NCBI GenBank assembly: GCA_049302755.1 | Contig: JBAQMK010000002.1 | Span: 124,001 to 188,000 of the forward strand | From: UBA2211 sp049302755 | GTDB lineage: Bacteria; Patescibacteriota; Minisyncoccia; Minisyncoccales; Minisyncoccaceae | Length of the DNA: 64,000 nucleotides | Direction: 5' to 3' | Part shown: positions 25,050 to 32,841 of the stretch, in pieces | How positions within the stretch are numbered: position 1 is the first letter of the stretch | How the letters are laid out: every line of letters begins with the position of its first letter | Notes under the pieces: generated by a model | Told to the model about the DNA's origin: nothing | Databases searched by the model: none | Seen by the model: the letters and a program-made list of their open reading frames with translations, nothing else | Translations under genes and position numbers: made by a program

Positions 25050-26657
25050 TTAAAGTTTTTTAATCATATAGCCGTCCTTGATTTTGTATCCTAATTTTTC
25101 TTTGTAATAATTCCTGACTCCGACTCCGGAAATTATCGCTATTTTCTTAAGTTTGTATTCTTTTTCGATTATCTTTTCCGCTTCTTTTACCAATTGTTGT
25201 CCCAATCCTTTATGTTGAATACGAGAGTTTTGTTTTGAGATGGAAGCGGCTTGGCCGTAGACATGAAGTTCTCTGATGATGCCCGCATCTTTTAAAACAG
25301 GAAGAGTGTTTTCATTATTAGCGTTTATCCTCAATCTTAAAAGAGCATAAAGATTTTCTCTTTTTTTGTCTTCAAAGCTTAAGAATATTTCTTTACCTTG
25401 AGAGGCATTGTAGTCTTCTCTCATTAAATATGTTTTTTCTTTGCTTTTCGAATCTTTGATTTCTCGGCATCTGATGCATTGGCATTGCCAGTTTTCTTTT
25501 TTCATTTCGGCATCGATGATTTGTCTCAGGTTCGATATTTTTGCTCCGCCTTCGACAATCAGGGGAGAGGGAATGTCTCTGACAATTCTTTCTATTCTCA
25601 CATATCGGGGAATTATCTTTTTAATTGCTTTTATCGTTTCAATCAGTTCTCTTTCTTTGTACGGTTTGTATTTTTTCTTTAAGAATAATTTATACAACGG
25701 AGCTTCCTTAACTAAAGCACAAGGATATATTTTAAGAGAGTCAGGTTTAAAGTTTTCATTGCTGAATAATTCCTTAAACATTTCAATGTCTTTTTTAGGA
25801 TTTGATTCTGGTAGATTAAGCATCATTTGATAGGCCACCTTGAATCCGGCTTTTTTCAATAATTCGGTAGTCCTAATGGTTTCTTTTATCCCGTGACCTC
25901 TTTGGTTGAATTTCAAAACGTCATCATAGATTGATTGGACGCCTAATTCAATCTTGGTTGCTCCTAATCTTTTAATCTCTTCGATTTCTTTTAAATTCAC
26001 ATAATCTGGTCTGGTTTCAAAAGACATGCCGATGATTCGGTATTTAGCTTTCTCGTTTTTCTTTTGCGCTATTTCCAGTTCTTTCCATAATTCTTCAACT
26101 TTTTTTGTTTTTAAGTTTTCTTTCTTGTTTTTTTGTCCGTTAGCCGCTTCAAAGCATTTTTTTACAAACCAGATTTTATATTTCAAATCATAGAAAGACC
26201 AGGTTCCACCAATCATTCTTAATTCAATCTTGTCGGTATTGTGTCCGGACATATCTAAGACTTCGATTCTTTTTTGGGTCTGCAGATAAGGGTTAAAATC
26301 AAGCTTTTTAGCTCTTTCAACGGCCGGTTCTCCCGATAGGTAACTCTTGGGAATATCGGTCTCTGAAGGGCAATAAAGGCACTTTCCGGGGCATTCGTAG
26401 GGCTTAGTCAGAACGGAAACATTAACAATTCCGGAGAGTGATCGGACTGGTCTGGTTTTCAGTAATTCCTCTAATTGTCCGCTTGTTTTGATGCTTTTTT
26501 TTAGGACCAGATTGTGGTAGGATTGGAGTAAAGAGATGTTCGAGGGGCACGAAATCCGGTATTCTTTGGAGATTTTTCTTTTAGCTAAAGACAAATCTTT
26601 CTGGGTTTTGGCCTTTAATTTAAGTAATTCTTTAATTATTAATTCGTTTGATTCCAT
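25050..26657 (-). CDS. elp3: Elp3-like radical SAM / GNAT tRNA wobble-uridine enzyme
   Basis: Catalyses the acetyl-CoA-dependent step that makes 5-carboxymethyl-uridine (cm5U) at tRNA position 34. The radical SAM cluster motif is CPGKCLYC followed by SYLSGEPAVERA and FNPYLQTQKRI; the zinc region is QCQCIRCREI; the C-terminal GNAT domain has LHVYGQAASI, QHKGLGQQLVKEAE and ISGVGVRNYYKEKLGY. These match Elp3 from archaea and eukaryotes at 535 residues, although the Cys spacing (Cx3Cx2C) is shorter than the usual Cx9Cx2C. It works alone in some bacteria, without Elp1/Elp2. Its ATG overlaps the start of the divergent Trm9-like gene. Confidence 0.9.
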   Translation of the reverse strand: MESNELIIKELLKLKAKTQKDLSLAKRKISKEYRISCPSNISLLQSYHNLVLKKSIKTSGQLEELLKTRPVRSLSGIVNVSVLTKPYECPGKCLYCPSETDIPKSYLSGEPAVERAKKLDFNPYLQTQKRIEVLDMSGHNTDKIELRMIGGTWSFYDLKYKIWFVKKCFEAANGQKNKKENLKTKKVEELWKELEIAQKKNEKAKYRIIGMSFETRPDYVNLKEIEEIKRLGATKIELGVQSIYDDVLKFNQRGHGIKETIRTTELLKKAGFKVAYQMMLNLPESNPKKDIEMFKELFSNENFKPDSLKIYPCALVKEAPLYKLFLKKKYKPYKERELIETIKAIKKIIPRYVRIERIVRDIPSPLIVEGGAKISNLRQIIDAEMKKENWQCQCIRCREIKDSKSKEKTYLMREDYNASQGKEIFLSFEDKKRENLYALLRLRINANNENTLPVLKDAGIIRELHVYGQAASISKQNSRIQHKGLGQQLVKEAEKIIEKEYKLKKIAIISGVGVRNYYKEKLGYKIKDGYMIKKL

Positions 26658-27324
26658 GGATGGTAAATATGCTAAAAAAATATTAGATAAGACTGTCTTG
26701 GATTATAACAGCATTGCTGATAAATATTCAAGAGTAAGGGAAAAGGACTGGCCGGAGTTCAATTTTCTTTTTGATAAATATCTTTTACCGAATGATAAAG
26801 TTTTGGATTTGGGTTGCGGTAACGGACGATTTTACCAGTCTTTTAAAAATAAAGAAGTTGATTATTTAGGAATTGATGTTTCTTCTAAATTGATTGAAAT
26901 TACTAAAAATAATCATCCGGAGGGAAAGTTCGAAGTTTCTTCTGTTGATTCTATTTTAAGCGATTCTTTTGATAAGGTCTATAGTATTGCCGTTCTTCAT
27001 CACATTCCTTCTCATGAATTTAGATTAAATTTTTTAAAAGAAATCAAAAGAGTTTTAAAAGATAATGGTAGTTTGATTTTAACAGTTTGGAATTTGAAAG
27101 ATAAAATAAAGAAAAGAAGTTTTCTCGATTGGTTTAGATTAGATAAGGGAGATGTTTTTCTTCCGTGGTACGGAAGTCGCGACACATACTTCCATTGTTT
27201 TAATTTAGAAGAATTGATACAATTATTAAAAGAAGTTGGATTTGAAATAATTGATAAAGGAGAAATATTGGTCGGAGAAAGACCTTATTCTAATTTCTAT
27301 ATCGTGGGACGAAAAATTAAATAA
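26656..27324 (+). CDS. Trm9/ALKBH8-like SAM methyltransferase
   Basis: Class I methyltransferase of 222 residues. The SAM motif is VLDLGCGNGRFY, then YLGIDVSSKLIE and YSIAVLHHIPS. The late segment FLPWYGSRDTYFHCFNLEEL resembles the RYYHVFxxxEL region of Trm9/ALKBH8, which methylates cm5U34 to mcm5U34. That product step follows Elp3, its head-to-head neighbour, so a shared wobble-uridine pathway is inferred. An earlier in-frame ATG at 26536 would lie inside elp3; the ATG at 26656 sits in CCATGG shared with the elp3 start. Other small-molecule methyltransferases share the fold, so the substrate is a hypothesis. Confidence 0.7.
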   Translation: MDGKYAKKILDKTVLDYNSIADKYSRVREKDWPEFNFLFDKYLLPNDKVLDLGCGNGRFYQSFKNKEVDYLGIDVSSKLIEITKNNHPEGKFEVSSVDSILSDSFDKVYSIAVLHHIPSHEFRLNFLKEIKRVLKDNGSLILTVWNLKDKIKKRSFLDWFRLDKGDVFLPWYGSRDTYFHCFNLEELIQLLKEVGFEIIDKGEILVGERPYSNFYIVGRKIK

Positions 27325-27333
27325 TTATATATT

Positions 27334-27927
27334 ATGGCAAAGAGTAAACAGAAAAGTGAAGTTAAATATAATATTGTTGTTTCTGGTGCGGCTGAGGTCG
27401 GGCATTGTTGTGAAAAAATAGAAGAAATATCAAAAGAAGTCGGCCGAGAAATTGCTCGTCAGGGACATACTTTAGTTAGTGGGGCAACAACCGGTGTTCC
27501 TTATTTTGCCGCTATCGGTTGCAATGAAGAAGGAGGGTATAATATCGGATTTTCTCCCGCGGCGACAGAAAAAGAACATCTGAAATCATATAAGCTTCCC
27601 TTAGAGCCTTTTGATATGATGATTTATACTGGAGGTGATTATGCTGGCCGTGATATTATTATGACTAAATCAGCCGATGCGGTAATTATCATTTGTGGAA
27701 GAATAGGAACTTTACATGAGTTTACCACCGCGGTTGAAACTAAAAAAATTATCGGTGTTCTCGAGGGAACGGGAGGTACGGCGGATAAGATAAGAGGAAT
27801 CGCTGAAAGTTATTGCAAAATTGCCAAAGAAATTATCTATGACAGAGATCCTAAATCTTTGATTAAAAAAGTAATTAAAGAAATAGAGCATCAAAAAGGT
27901 CATAATTTAAAAATACTTGATAAATAA
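27334..27927 (+). CDS. SLOG-fold protein (TIGR00725/LOG-like)
   Basis: Rossmann-like nucleotide-binding protein of 197 residues, similar to the TIGR00725/lysine decarboxylase-like (LOG) group. It shows VSGAAEVGHCC, LVSGATTGVPYFAA, IYTGGDYAGRD and CGRIGTLHEFTTAVE, which corresponds to the PGGxGTxxE signature, with the GTxxE part conserved. LOG members release bases from nucleotide monophosphates; this one's substrate is unknown. It follows the methyltransferase by 9 bases and precedes the EF-like gene by one. Confidence 0.72.
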   Translation: MAKSKQKSEVKYNIVVSGAAEVGHCCEKIEEISKEVGREIARQGHTLVSGATTGVPYFAAIGCNEEGGYNIGFSPAATEKEHLKSYKLPLEPFDMMIYTGGDYAGRDIIMTKSADAVIIICGRIGTLHEFTTAVETKKIIGVLEGTGGTADKIRGIAESYCKIAKEIIYDRDPKSLIKKVIKEIEHQKGHNLKILDK

Positions 27928-27928
27928 T

Positions 27929-28255
27929 ATGGCAACAAAAAAGAAGACAACCAAAAAGAAGGTAATTAAGAAACCAATTAAAAAAGTTGTTAAGAAAGTT
28001 ATCAGAAAAGAAAAAAAGATCGGTAAGATTACTCATTATTTCGATAAGATTAAAGTTGTGGCAATTAAACTGACCGATAATTTAGTTGTTGGTGACACGA
28101 TTAGAATTGTGGGAGGGGAGAATACAGATTTCAAACAGAAGATTGTTTCAATGGAGTTCAAGGGAGAGAAATTAAAAAAAGCTAAAAAAGGAAAAGAGGT
28201 AGGAATAAAAGTAAAAGACAGAGCCAGAGAGGGATACAAAGTTTTTAAAGTATGA
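27929..28255 (+). CDS. EF-Tu domain II-like protein with Lys-rich N-terminus
   Basis: 108 residues: a basic N-terminal tail of about 35 residues (repeated KK/VIKK) and a beta-barrel resembling the translation-factor domain II (KITHYFDKIKVVAIKLTDNLVVGDTIRIVG). Proteins of this type are annotated as translation elongation factor-like in archaea and CPR bacteria and resemble the C-terminal part of U32 peptidases. It has no GTPase domain. RNA or ribosome binding is plausible from the charge. It overlaps EndoQ by four bases. Start chosen at MATKKK right after the upstream stop. Confidence 0.7.
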   Translation: MATKKKTTKKKVIKKPIKKVVKKVIRKEKKIGKITHYFDKIKVVAIKLTDNLVVGDTIRIVGGENTDFKQKIVSMEFKGEKLKKAKKGKEVGIKVKDRAREGYKVFKV

Positions 28256-29487
28256 AATTCATCGCCGATTTCCATATTCATTCAAAGTATTCGAGAGCAA
28301 CCAGCGGACAAACAGACTTGGAAAACATTTCTAAGTGGGCGGAAATCAAAGGAGTTAAGGTAATTGCGACGGGTGATTTTACTCATCCGCAATGGATTAA
28401 AAATATTAAAGAAGAATTAAAGCCGGCTGAACCCGGTTTATTTCAATACAAAAACACTGAGACCAGATTTTTATTAACCACGGAGATAAGTTGTATCTAT
28501 TCCAAGAAAGGAAAGACAAGAAAAATTCATCTTATCGTTTTATCTCCTTCAATAGAAATTTGTGAAAAGATAAATGAAGAATTATCTAAAATAGGAAATT
28601 TAAAGTCTGATGGGAGACCGATCTTAGGTCTTGATGCTAAAGAGTTAGTCAGAATTGTTTTAAATATTTCTTCTGATTGCATGGTTATTCCGGCTCATTG
28701 CATGACTCCGTGGTTCGGCTTGTTCGGTTCTAAATCAGGATTCGATTCAATGAAAGAATGTTTCGAAGAATTATCTTCTTCAATCTATGCGGTTGAATCC
28801 GGACTATCGGCTGACCCGGCCATGCTCTGGAGATTACCGGATATAAGAAAGATTACGGTTATTTCCAATAGCGATGCTCACAGTCCGGAGAAGATTGGGA
28901 GAGAAGCTAATGTATTCAATACAGATTTAGATTATTATTCAATTACTGAAGCAATCAAAACCAGAAAGGGATTCTTAGAAACAATTGAATTTTATCCACA
29001 AGAAGGAAAGTATTATGGAGATGGACACTGGGCCTGTAATATCTATATGGATTCTAAAGATTCATTAAGATACAACGAGATTTGTCCGGTTTGCGGAAAA
29101 CCTTTAACCGTCGGGGTAATGAATAGAATTGAAAAGTTGGCCGATCAACCGGAAGGGTTTATTCCTGAAAATACAGTTCCTTTTAGAAGTATCGTTCCTT
29201 TGAAAGAAATAATCGGGGAAGCTTTGGGAGTCGGTTCGGGAACAAAAAGAGTTGATATTGAATATCAGAAATTAATTTTAGCTTTCAAATCAGAATTCAA
29301 TATTTTATTAGATGTTCCTTTCGAATCATTAAAAGAGACTTCTTCCAGTAATATTATCGAAGGAATTAAAAGGGCGAGAGAGGGAAAGGTAAATATATCG
29401 CCAGGATTTGACGGAGAATACGGAAAAGTTAAGATATTTTCCGAAGTGGAGAAGAGAGAAGCAATAAGGCAGAAGACCTTGTTTTAA
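28252..29487 (+). CDS. Endonuclease Q (PHP domain)
   Basis: DNA repair nuclease that cuts 5' of deaminated bases and abasic sites, known mainly from archaea and some bacteria. The 411-residue protein has an N-terminal PHP domain (DFHIHSKYSRATSG, the metal site, and ISNSDAHSPEKIG) and a zinc site (HWACNI ... CPVCGKPL), and ends in a charged helical region containing an FGxE-like segment. Length and motif order match EndoQ. It belongs to an unusual bacterial repair set here with PolX. Confidence 0.85.
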   Translation: MKFIADFHIHSKYSRATSGQTDLENISKWAEIKGVKVIATGDFTHPQWIKNIKEELKPAEPGLFQYKNTETRFLLTTEISCIYSKKGKTRKIHLIVLSPSIEICEKINEELSKIGNLKSDGRPILGLDAKELVRIVLNISSDCMVIPAHCMTPWFGLFGSKSGFDSMKECFEELSSSIYAVESGLSADPAMLWRLPDIRKITVISNSDAHSPEKIGREANVFNTDLDYYSITEAIKTRKGFLETIEFYPQEGKYYGDGHWACNIYMDSKDSLRYNEICPVCGKPLTVGVMNRIEKLADQPEGFIPENTVPFRSIVPLKEIIGEALGVGSGTKRVDIEYQKLILAFKSEFNILLDVPFESLKETSSSNIIEGIKRAREGKVNISPGFDGEYGKVKIFSEVEKREAIRQKTLF

Positions 29488-29512
29488 GGATTAATAGGTG
29501 ATAATCTTTTAT

Positions 29513-29518
29513 TATAAT
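29513..29518 (+). promoter_or_regulatory. -10 box for the stomatin gene
   Basis: TATAAT at 29513-29518, 17 bases before ATG 29536. No clear -35 is seen. Confidence 0.4.
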
Positions 29519-29535
29519 AATAACTAAACAAAGAT

Positions 29536-30282
29536 ATGGATTTTTTCATAATTGTTGCCATAATCGTAGCGATTCTATTGACTTCGATTAGGCAAATCAA
29601 TCAATACGAAAACGGGATTATTTTCACTCTAGGAAAGTTTACCGGAACAATGAAGCCGGGTTGGAATATCGTTTTGCCTATCATCCAGTTTTATAAAAAG
29701 GTGGATATGAGGGTTAAAGCGGTGAATGTTCCTGATCAGGAGGCTATTACCAAAGATAATATTTCGGTTAAAGTTAATGCCGTTATTTACTACAAGATAA
29801 GTTCAGCCGAAAAGGCAATCTTAGAAGTTGAAGATTTTTATTACGCAGTTTCTCAATTAGCGCAAACAACAATGCGTAATGCCGTCGGTCAGGTTGAATT
29901 AGATGAGCTTTTATCTCAAAGAGCAACTGTTTCCAAGAATATTAAGGATATTATCGGCGAATCAGCTGATAATTGGGGAGTTAAGGTTGAGAACGTTGAA
30001 TTGAAAGATATTACTTTACCCGAAGAGATGAAAAGAGTTATCGGAAAACAAGCGGAAGCCGAAAGAGAAAAAAGAGCCGTAATCATTAAAGCAGAAGGAG
30101 AAGTAGCTGCAGCTGATAATATGGCCAAGGCGGCTAACATTCTTGCCAGCTCTAACGGAGCCTTGCATTTAAGAACCTTGCAGTCGATTAATGATGTCAG
30201 TTCTGATCAATCAAACACAATTATCTTTGCAATACCTTTAGAGGTTTTGAGAGCATTTGAAAAGATTGGTAAGAAAGAATAA
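29536..30282 (+). CDS. Stomatin/slipin-type SPFH protein
   Basis: Membrane-associated band 7 protein of 248 residues. An N-terminal hydrophobic segment (FFIIVAIIVAILLTSI) is followed by the SPFH domain (NQYENGIIFTLGKFTGTMKPGWN, VKVNAVIYYKI, ELDELLSQR, LPEEMKRVI) and a C-terminal coiled coil rich in Ala and Glu. Slipins form oligomeric scaffolds at membranes and often pair with an NfeD protein; none is adjacent here. It is monocistronic, ended by a strong terminator. Confidence 0.9.
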   Translation: MDFFIIVAIIVAILLTSIRQINQYENGIIFTLGKFTGTMKPGWNIVLPIIQFYKKVDMRVKAVNVPDQEAITKDNISVKVNAVIYYKISSAEKAILEVEDFYYAVSQLAQTTMRNAVGQVELDELLSQRATVSKNIKDIIGESADNWGVKVENVELKDITLPEEMKRVIGKQAEAEREKRAVIIKAEGEVAAADNMAKAANILASSNGALHLRTLQSINDVSSDQSNTIIFAIPLEVLRAFEKIGKKE

Positions 30283-30285
30283 AGA

Positions 30286-30313
30286 AAGACCGGGGATTGA
30301 CCCCGGTTTTTTA
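30286..30313. terminator. Bidirectional terminator, stomatin / mltG
   Basis: ACCGGGG, loop ATTGA, CCCCGGT followed by six T (30289-30312); the stop of mltG overlaps the T-run on the other strand. Confidence 0.85.
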
Positions 30314-31330
30314 TTTCAAGTATTTAATTCTATTATTATTGTGTTCTTCTAAGGTTTTTGAAAATATTGTTTTTCCGTCCGGGGCAGAGAGGTAATAGTA
30401 GTAAGCGGTTTTAGTTGGATAAACTGCGGCAATAATACTGTCGATGCCGGGATTGCTGATCGGTCCCAAGGGAAGTCCGTCGTTCTTGTATGTATTGTAC
30501 GGAGAATCGATTTGAGTATCTTTGGTGTAAACTTTTAATCCTTCTTTGTTTTGAGCATAGAGAACAGTGGCATCAACTTGTAATCTCATTCCGCTATTCA
30601 TTCTTTTCCAAAGAATACCGGAAACAATTTTTTTATCTTCCATGGTTTTGACTTCTTTTTCAATCATTGAAGCCATGGTAATTATTTCAAATAAAGTTTT
30701 ATTCTGATTTTTAATTTCTTTTTTTAAGTCAGAGGTTATTTTGTCATCAAAATTAATCAGCATTTTATTAACAATACTATTCAAATCATCTGATTTATCG
30801 ATGTAGTAGGTGTCGGGGAAGAGATAGCCCTCAAGACTTATATTGGTCGGCTTATCAGTAAGAAAATCATAGTTTTCCACACTTACCAATTCATTTTCTC
30901 CGGTTGGATTACCGACAATAGCATAAAAGTCTTCTTCTTCGGAAATATTTTTGTCTTTAAGATATTTGGCTATATCTCTTAAATCCCAACCTTCAATAAT
31001 GGTTAGGCTTTCTTTGGCTGTTTCACCGTGAGTAAAAATGCTGATTATTCTCGAAGTACTCATCTGTGAAGAAAGAAGGTATTCTCCGGCCTGCATTTTA
31101 GAGTATTTACCGGTAATGGCGGCATAAATGATAAAAACATTAGAACTTTTAATCAGTTTTTCTTCTTTCAGGTTTGAGGCTATTTCTTTGACGGTCTGGC
31201 CTTTTTCAATGGTAAAAAGTTTGGCGTCAATCTCTTTATTTGAAGGTAAAAAAACAGAACTGATTATAAAAATAATTAAAATTAGTAAAAAAGTAGAAAC
31301 AATATAGAAGGTATTTTTATTTATTTGCAT
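30311..31330 (-). CDS. mltG: Endolytic transglycosylase MltG
   Basis: Inner-membrane murein transglycosylase that cuts nascent glycan strands and sets their length. It has one N-terminal membrane helix (about residues 8-28) and a YceG domain with the catalytic Glu in ASMIEKEVKT, then RMNSGMRLQVDATVLYA and SPYNTYKNDGLPLGPISNPG. At 339 residues it is full length. Together with the PBP it shows active peptidoglycan synthesis. Confidence 0.92.
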   Translation of the reverse strand: MQINKNTFYIVSTFLLILIIFIISSVFLPSNKEIDAKLFTIEKGQTVKEIASNLKEEKLIKSSNVFIIYAAITGKYSKMQAGEYLLSSQMSTSRIISIFTHGETAKESLTIIEGWDLRDIAKYLKDKNISEEEDFYAIVGNPTGENELVSVENYDFLTDKPTNISLEGYLFPDTYYIDKSDDLNSIVNKMLINFDDKITSDLKKEIKNQNKTLFEIITMASMIEKEVKTMEDKKIVSGILWKRMNSGMRLQVDATVLYAQNKEGLKVYTKDTQIDSPYNTYKNDGLPLGPISNPGIDSIIAAVYPTKTAYYYYLSAPDGKTIFSKTLEEHNNNRIKYLK

Positions 31331-31358
31331 AAATATATCATATTTTACAATTGCGGTC

Positions 31359-31386
31359 TTGACAAGTGTATGGGGGAGAGTATAAT
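31359..31386 (+). promoter_or_regulatory. Strong promoter upstream of the greA leader
   Basis: TTGACA (31359-31364), 16-base spacer, TATAAT (31381-31386). Both hexamers are perfect. It is placed about 195 bases before greA and just before a small open reading frame. Confidence 0.75.
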
Positions 31387-31398
31387 TTAATCGTGAAT

Positions 31399-31509
31399 AT
31401 GGAAATAAATACTACAAAACAGTTTTATACGATTGTAAATGTCTGGGCTAAAAACAGAACATTCTTTTTGGCTATGATTTCAGGAAAACTTAAAAGGAGA
31501 GGATTTTAA
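31399..31509 (+). CDS. Possible 36-residue leader peptide upstream of greA
   Basis: A short reading frame, ATG to TAA, 13 bases after the perfect TATAAT (an in-frame GTG at 31393 is an alternative start). The product is 36 residues, with hydrophobic and basic parts, beginning MEINTTKQFY and ending KLKRRGF. Its last codons contain GGAGAGGATTTT, which can pair with the downstream hairpin arm, so translation of it would change the RNA fold. I do not recognise the peptide. It could be a regulatory leader or a free small protein. Confidence 0.45.
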   Translation: MEINTTKQFYTIVNVWAKNRTFFLAMISGKLKRRGF

Positions 31510-31562
31510 ACTTAATTTAAATATAAAATAAAACAAAATCCTCTCCACAACGGAGAGGATTT
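31496..31562 (+). promoter_or_regulatory. Competing-hairpin leader (attenuator-like) before greA
   Basis: Three segments: GGAGAGGATTTT (31496-31507), AAAATCCTCTCC (31535-31546) and GGAGAGGATTT (31552-31562). The middle one can pair with the first (12 bp) or the third (11 bp, loop ACAAC), so the two folds exclude each other. The first segment lies in the end of the leader ORF. The downstream hairpin is 19 bases before the greA ATG and has only three T after it, so anti-SD masking or stability control is as likely as termination. Confidence 0.6.
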
Positions 31563-31581
31563 CTGCTTATAAAACAAAAAT

Positions 31582-32049
31582 ATGACAAAAACATTTTACT
31601 TAACAAAAGAAGGTCTAGAGAAAATAAAGAAAGAATATGAAGATTTAAGGTCGCTTCAACGGAACGAGATATTAGAATCAGCTCCTTCAATGCTTGAGGG
31701 CGATGCTTTGAATCCAGATTATTCATTTTATAAAGAGAATTTAGAAGAATTAGAGAAGAGAATCGAAGAATTAGATAATATTTTAAAGAATTATAAAATT
31801 ATCAGAAAGCCGGGAAAGTCGGAACAGGATAAGGTTTCTTTAGGTGCAAAAGTTATTTTGAAAAACGGTTCAACCACTCACGAAGAATATAAAATCGTTG
31901 GAACCCTTGAAGCAGATCCTTTTAAAGGACTGATAAGTAATGAATCGCCACTGGGCATGTCTTTCATTGGGAAAAAAGTTGGCGAATCTGTTTCTTTTAA
32001 CGGAAACAATCACTATAAGATATTAAAAATACAATACGAGGAATCTTAA
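31582..32049 (+). CDS. greA: GreA-type transcription cleavage factor
   Basis: Rescues backtracked RNA polymerase by inserting a coiled coil into the secondary channel. It has 155 residues: the N-terminal coiled coil (about 1-75) and C-terminal FKBP-like domain (IVGTLEADPFKGLISNESPLGMSFIGKKVGESV). The tip loop is LEGDALNPDYSF; the catalytic acidic pair seen in GreA as GDLSENAEY is partly altered, with the first Asp kept and the Glu position changed. Preceded by an unusual structured leader. Confidence 0.88.
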   Translation: MTKTFYLTKEGLEKIKKEYEDLRSLQRNEILESAPSMLEGDALNPDYSFYKENLEELEKRIEELDNILKNYKIIRKPGKSEQDKVSLGAKVILKNGSTTHEEYKIVGTLEADPFKGLISNESPLGMSFIGKKVGESVSFNGNNHYKILKIQYEES

Positions 32050-32050
32050 T

Positions 32051-32800
32051 ATGAATAAAAGAGCAAAAATATTAATAGGCAGTTTTGTGGTATTTATCCT
32101 ATTATCTTTTTTGTGGTTTGATTTAATTTTTTTGAAATACAATGGAGAAAATTTTGAAAAAGAATTAATGCAGGCTGGAGAAAGCAGCGATGTGGTTATT
32201 ATTTTTAATTCCGGGGGATGGGGAACGGTTCCTTTTGACAGGGCTTTTGATTTTAATCCTATTATCAACGAGACCAAAGAACTTATTGAAAGTAAGAATT
32301 ACAAGGTTTCAATTGTTCAGTATTACCGAACTCAGGAAAACTTTTTTGGTAAAATAGCATCTTTGAGGGAAGCACTTTTTAATTTTCCGGATAGTTCCAA
32401 GGTTTTTTCTGAAAGAATATCCGAATTTTTAGAAAAGAATCCTAACGATAAAATAATCATGGCCGGATTGTCTAATGGAGCATCCTTTATCGATACGGCA
32501 ATGGAAGATTTAAAGGACAAGAAAGACAATGTTTGGGCGATTGAATTAGGGGCTCCTTTTTGGAAGAATAACACTGAAAGCGACAATATAATTTCTTTAA
32601 ATAATCCGGCCGATATTTTAGCCAACGGAAGACTGGGTAAGCTTATTCTTTCTCTGATTAAAGCACCGTTCGTTTGGGCTTATAATAATATTTCAGGCAA
32701 TCATATTTCTTTAACCCAGGCAATGCATGTTGACGGTCATGATTATTCCTGGCAACAAGTTGAAGACGATGTCACTTCTTTTATCGATAAGGAGTTCTAA
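32051..32800 (+). CDS. Membrane-anchored alpha/beta-hydrolase-like protein
   Basis: 249 residues. An N-terminal membrane helix (about 7-27) anchors a domain outside the cytoplasm or membrane-facing. A nucleophile elbow GLSNGAS with Ser, an acidic residue in LNNPADIL and a His in HVDGHDYSW fit an alpha/beta-hydrolase triad. The substrate is unknown; no family name can be given with confidence. It starts one base after the greA stop and ends at a terminator, so it is transcribed with greA. Confidence 0.6.
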   Translation: MNKRAKILIGSFVVFILLSFLWFDLIFLKYNGENFEKELMQAGESSDVVIIFNSGGWGTVPFDRAFDFNPIINETKELIESKNYKVSIVQYYRTQENFFGKIASLREALFNFPDSSKVFSERISEFLEKNPNDKIIMAGLSNGASFIDTAMEDLKDKKDNVWAIELGAPFWKNNTESDNIISLNNPADILANGRLGKLILSLIKAPFVWAYNNISGNHISLTQAMHVDGHDYSWQQVEDDVTSFIDKEF

Positions 32801-32827
32801 AATCGGCTTGTAAAGCCGGTTTTTTTA
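32801..32827 (+). terminator. Terminator of the greA operon
   Basis: CGGCTT (32804-32809), loop GTA, AAGCCG (32813-32818), followed by a run of seven T. Confidence 0.85.
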
Positions 32828-32841
32828 TACTAAAATAAGGT

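Noticed and set aside
26536..26655. Earlier in-frame ATG for the Trm9-like gene
   Set aside because: The extra 40 residues are antisense to the start of elp3 and do not resemble a methyltransferase; the ATG at 26656 fits better.
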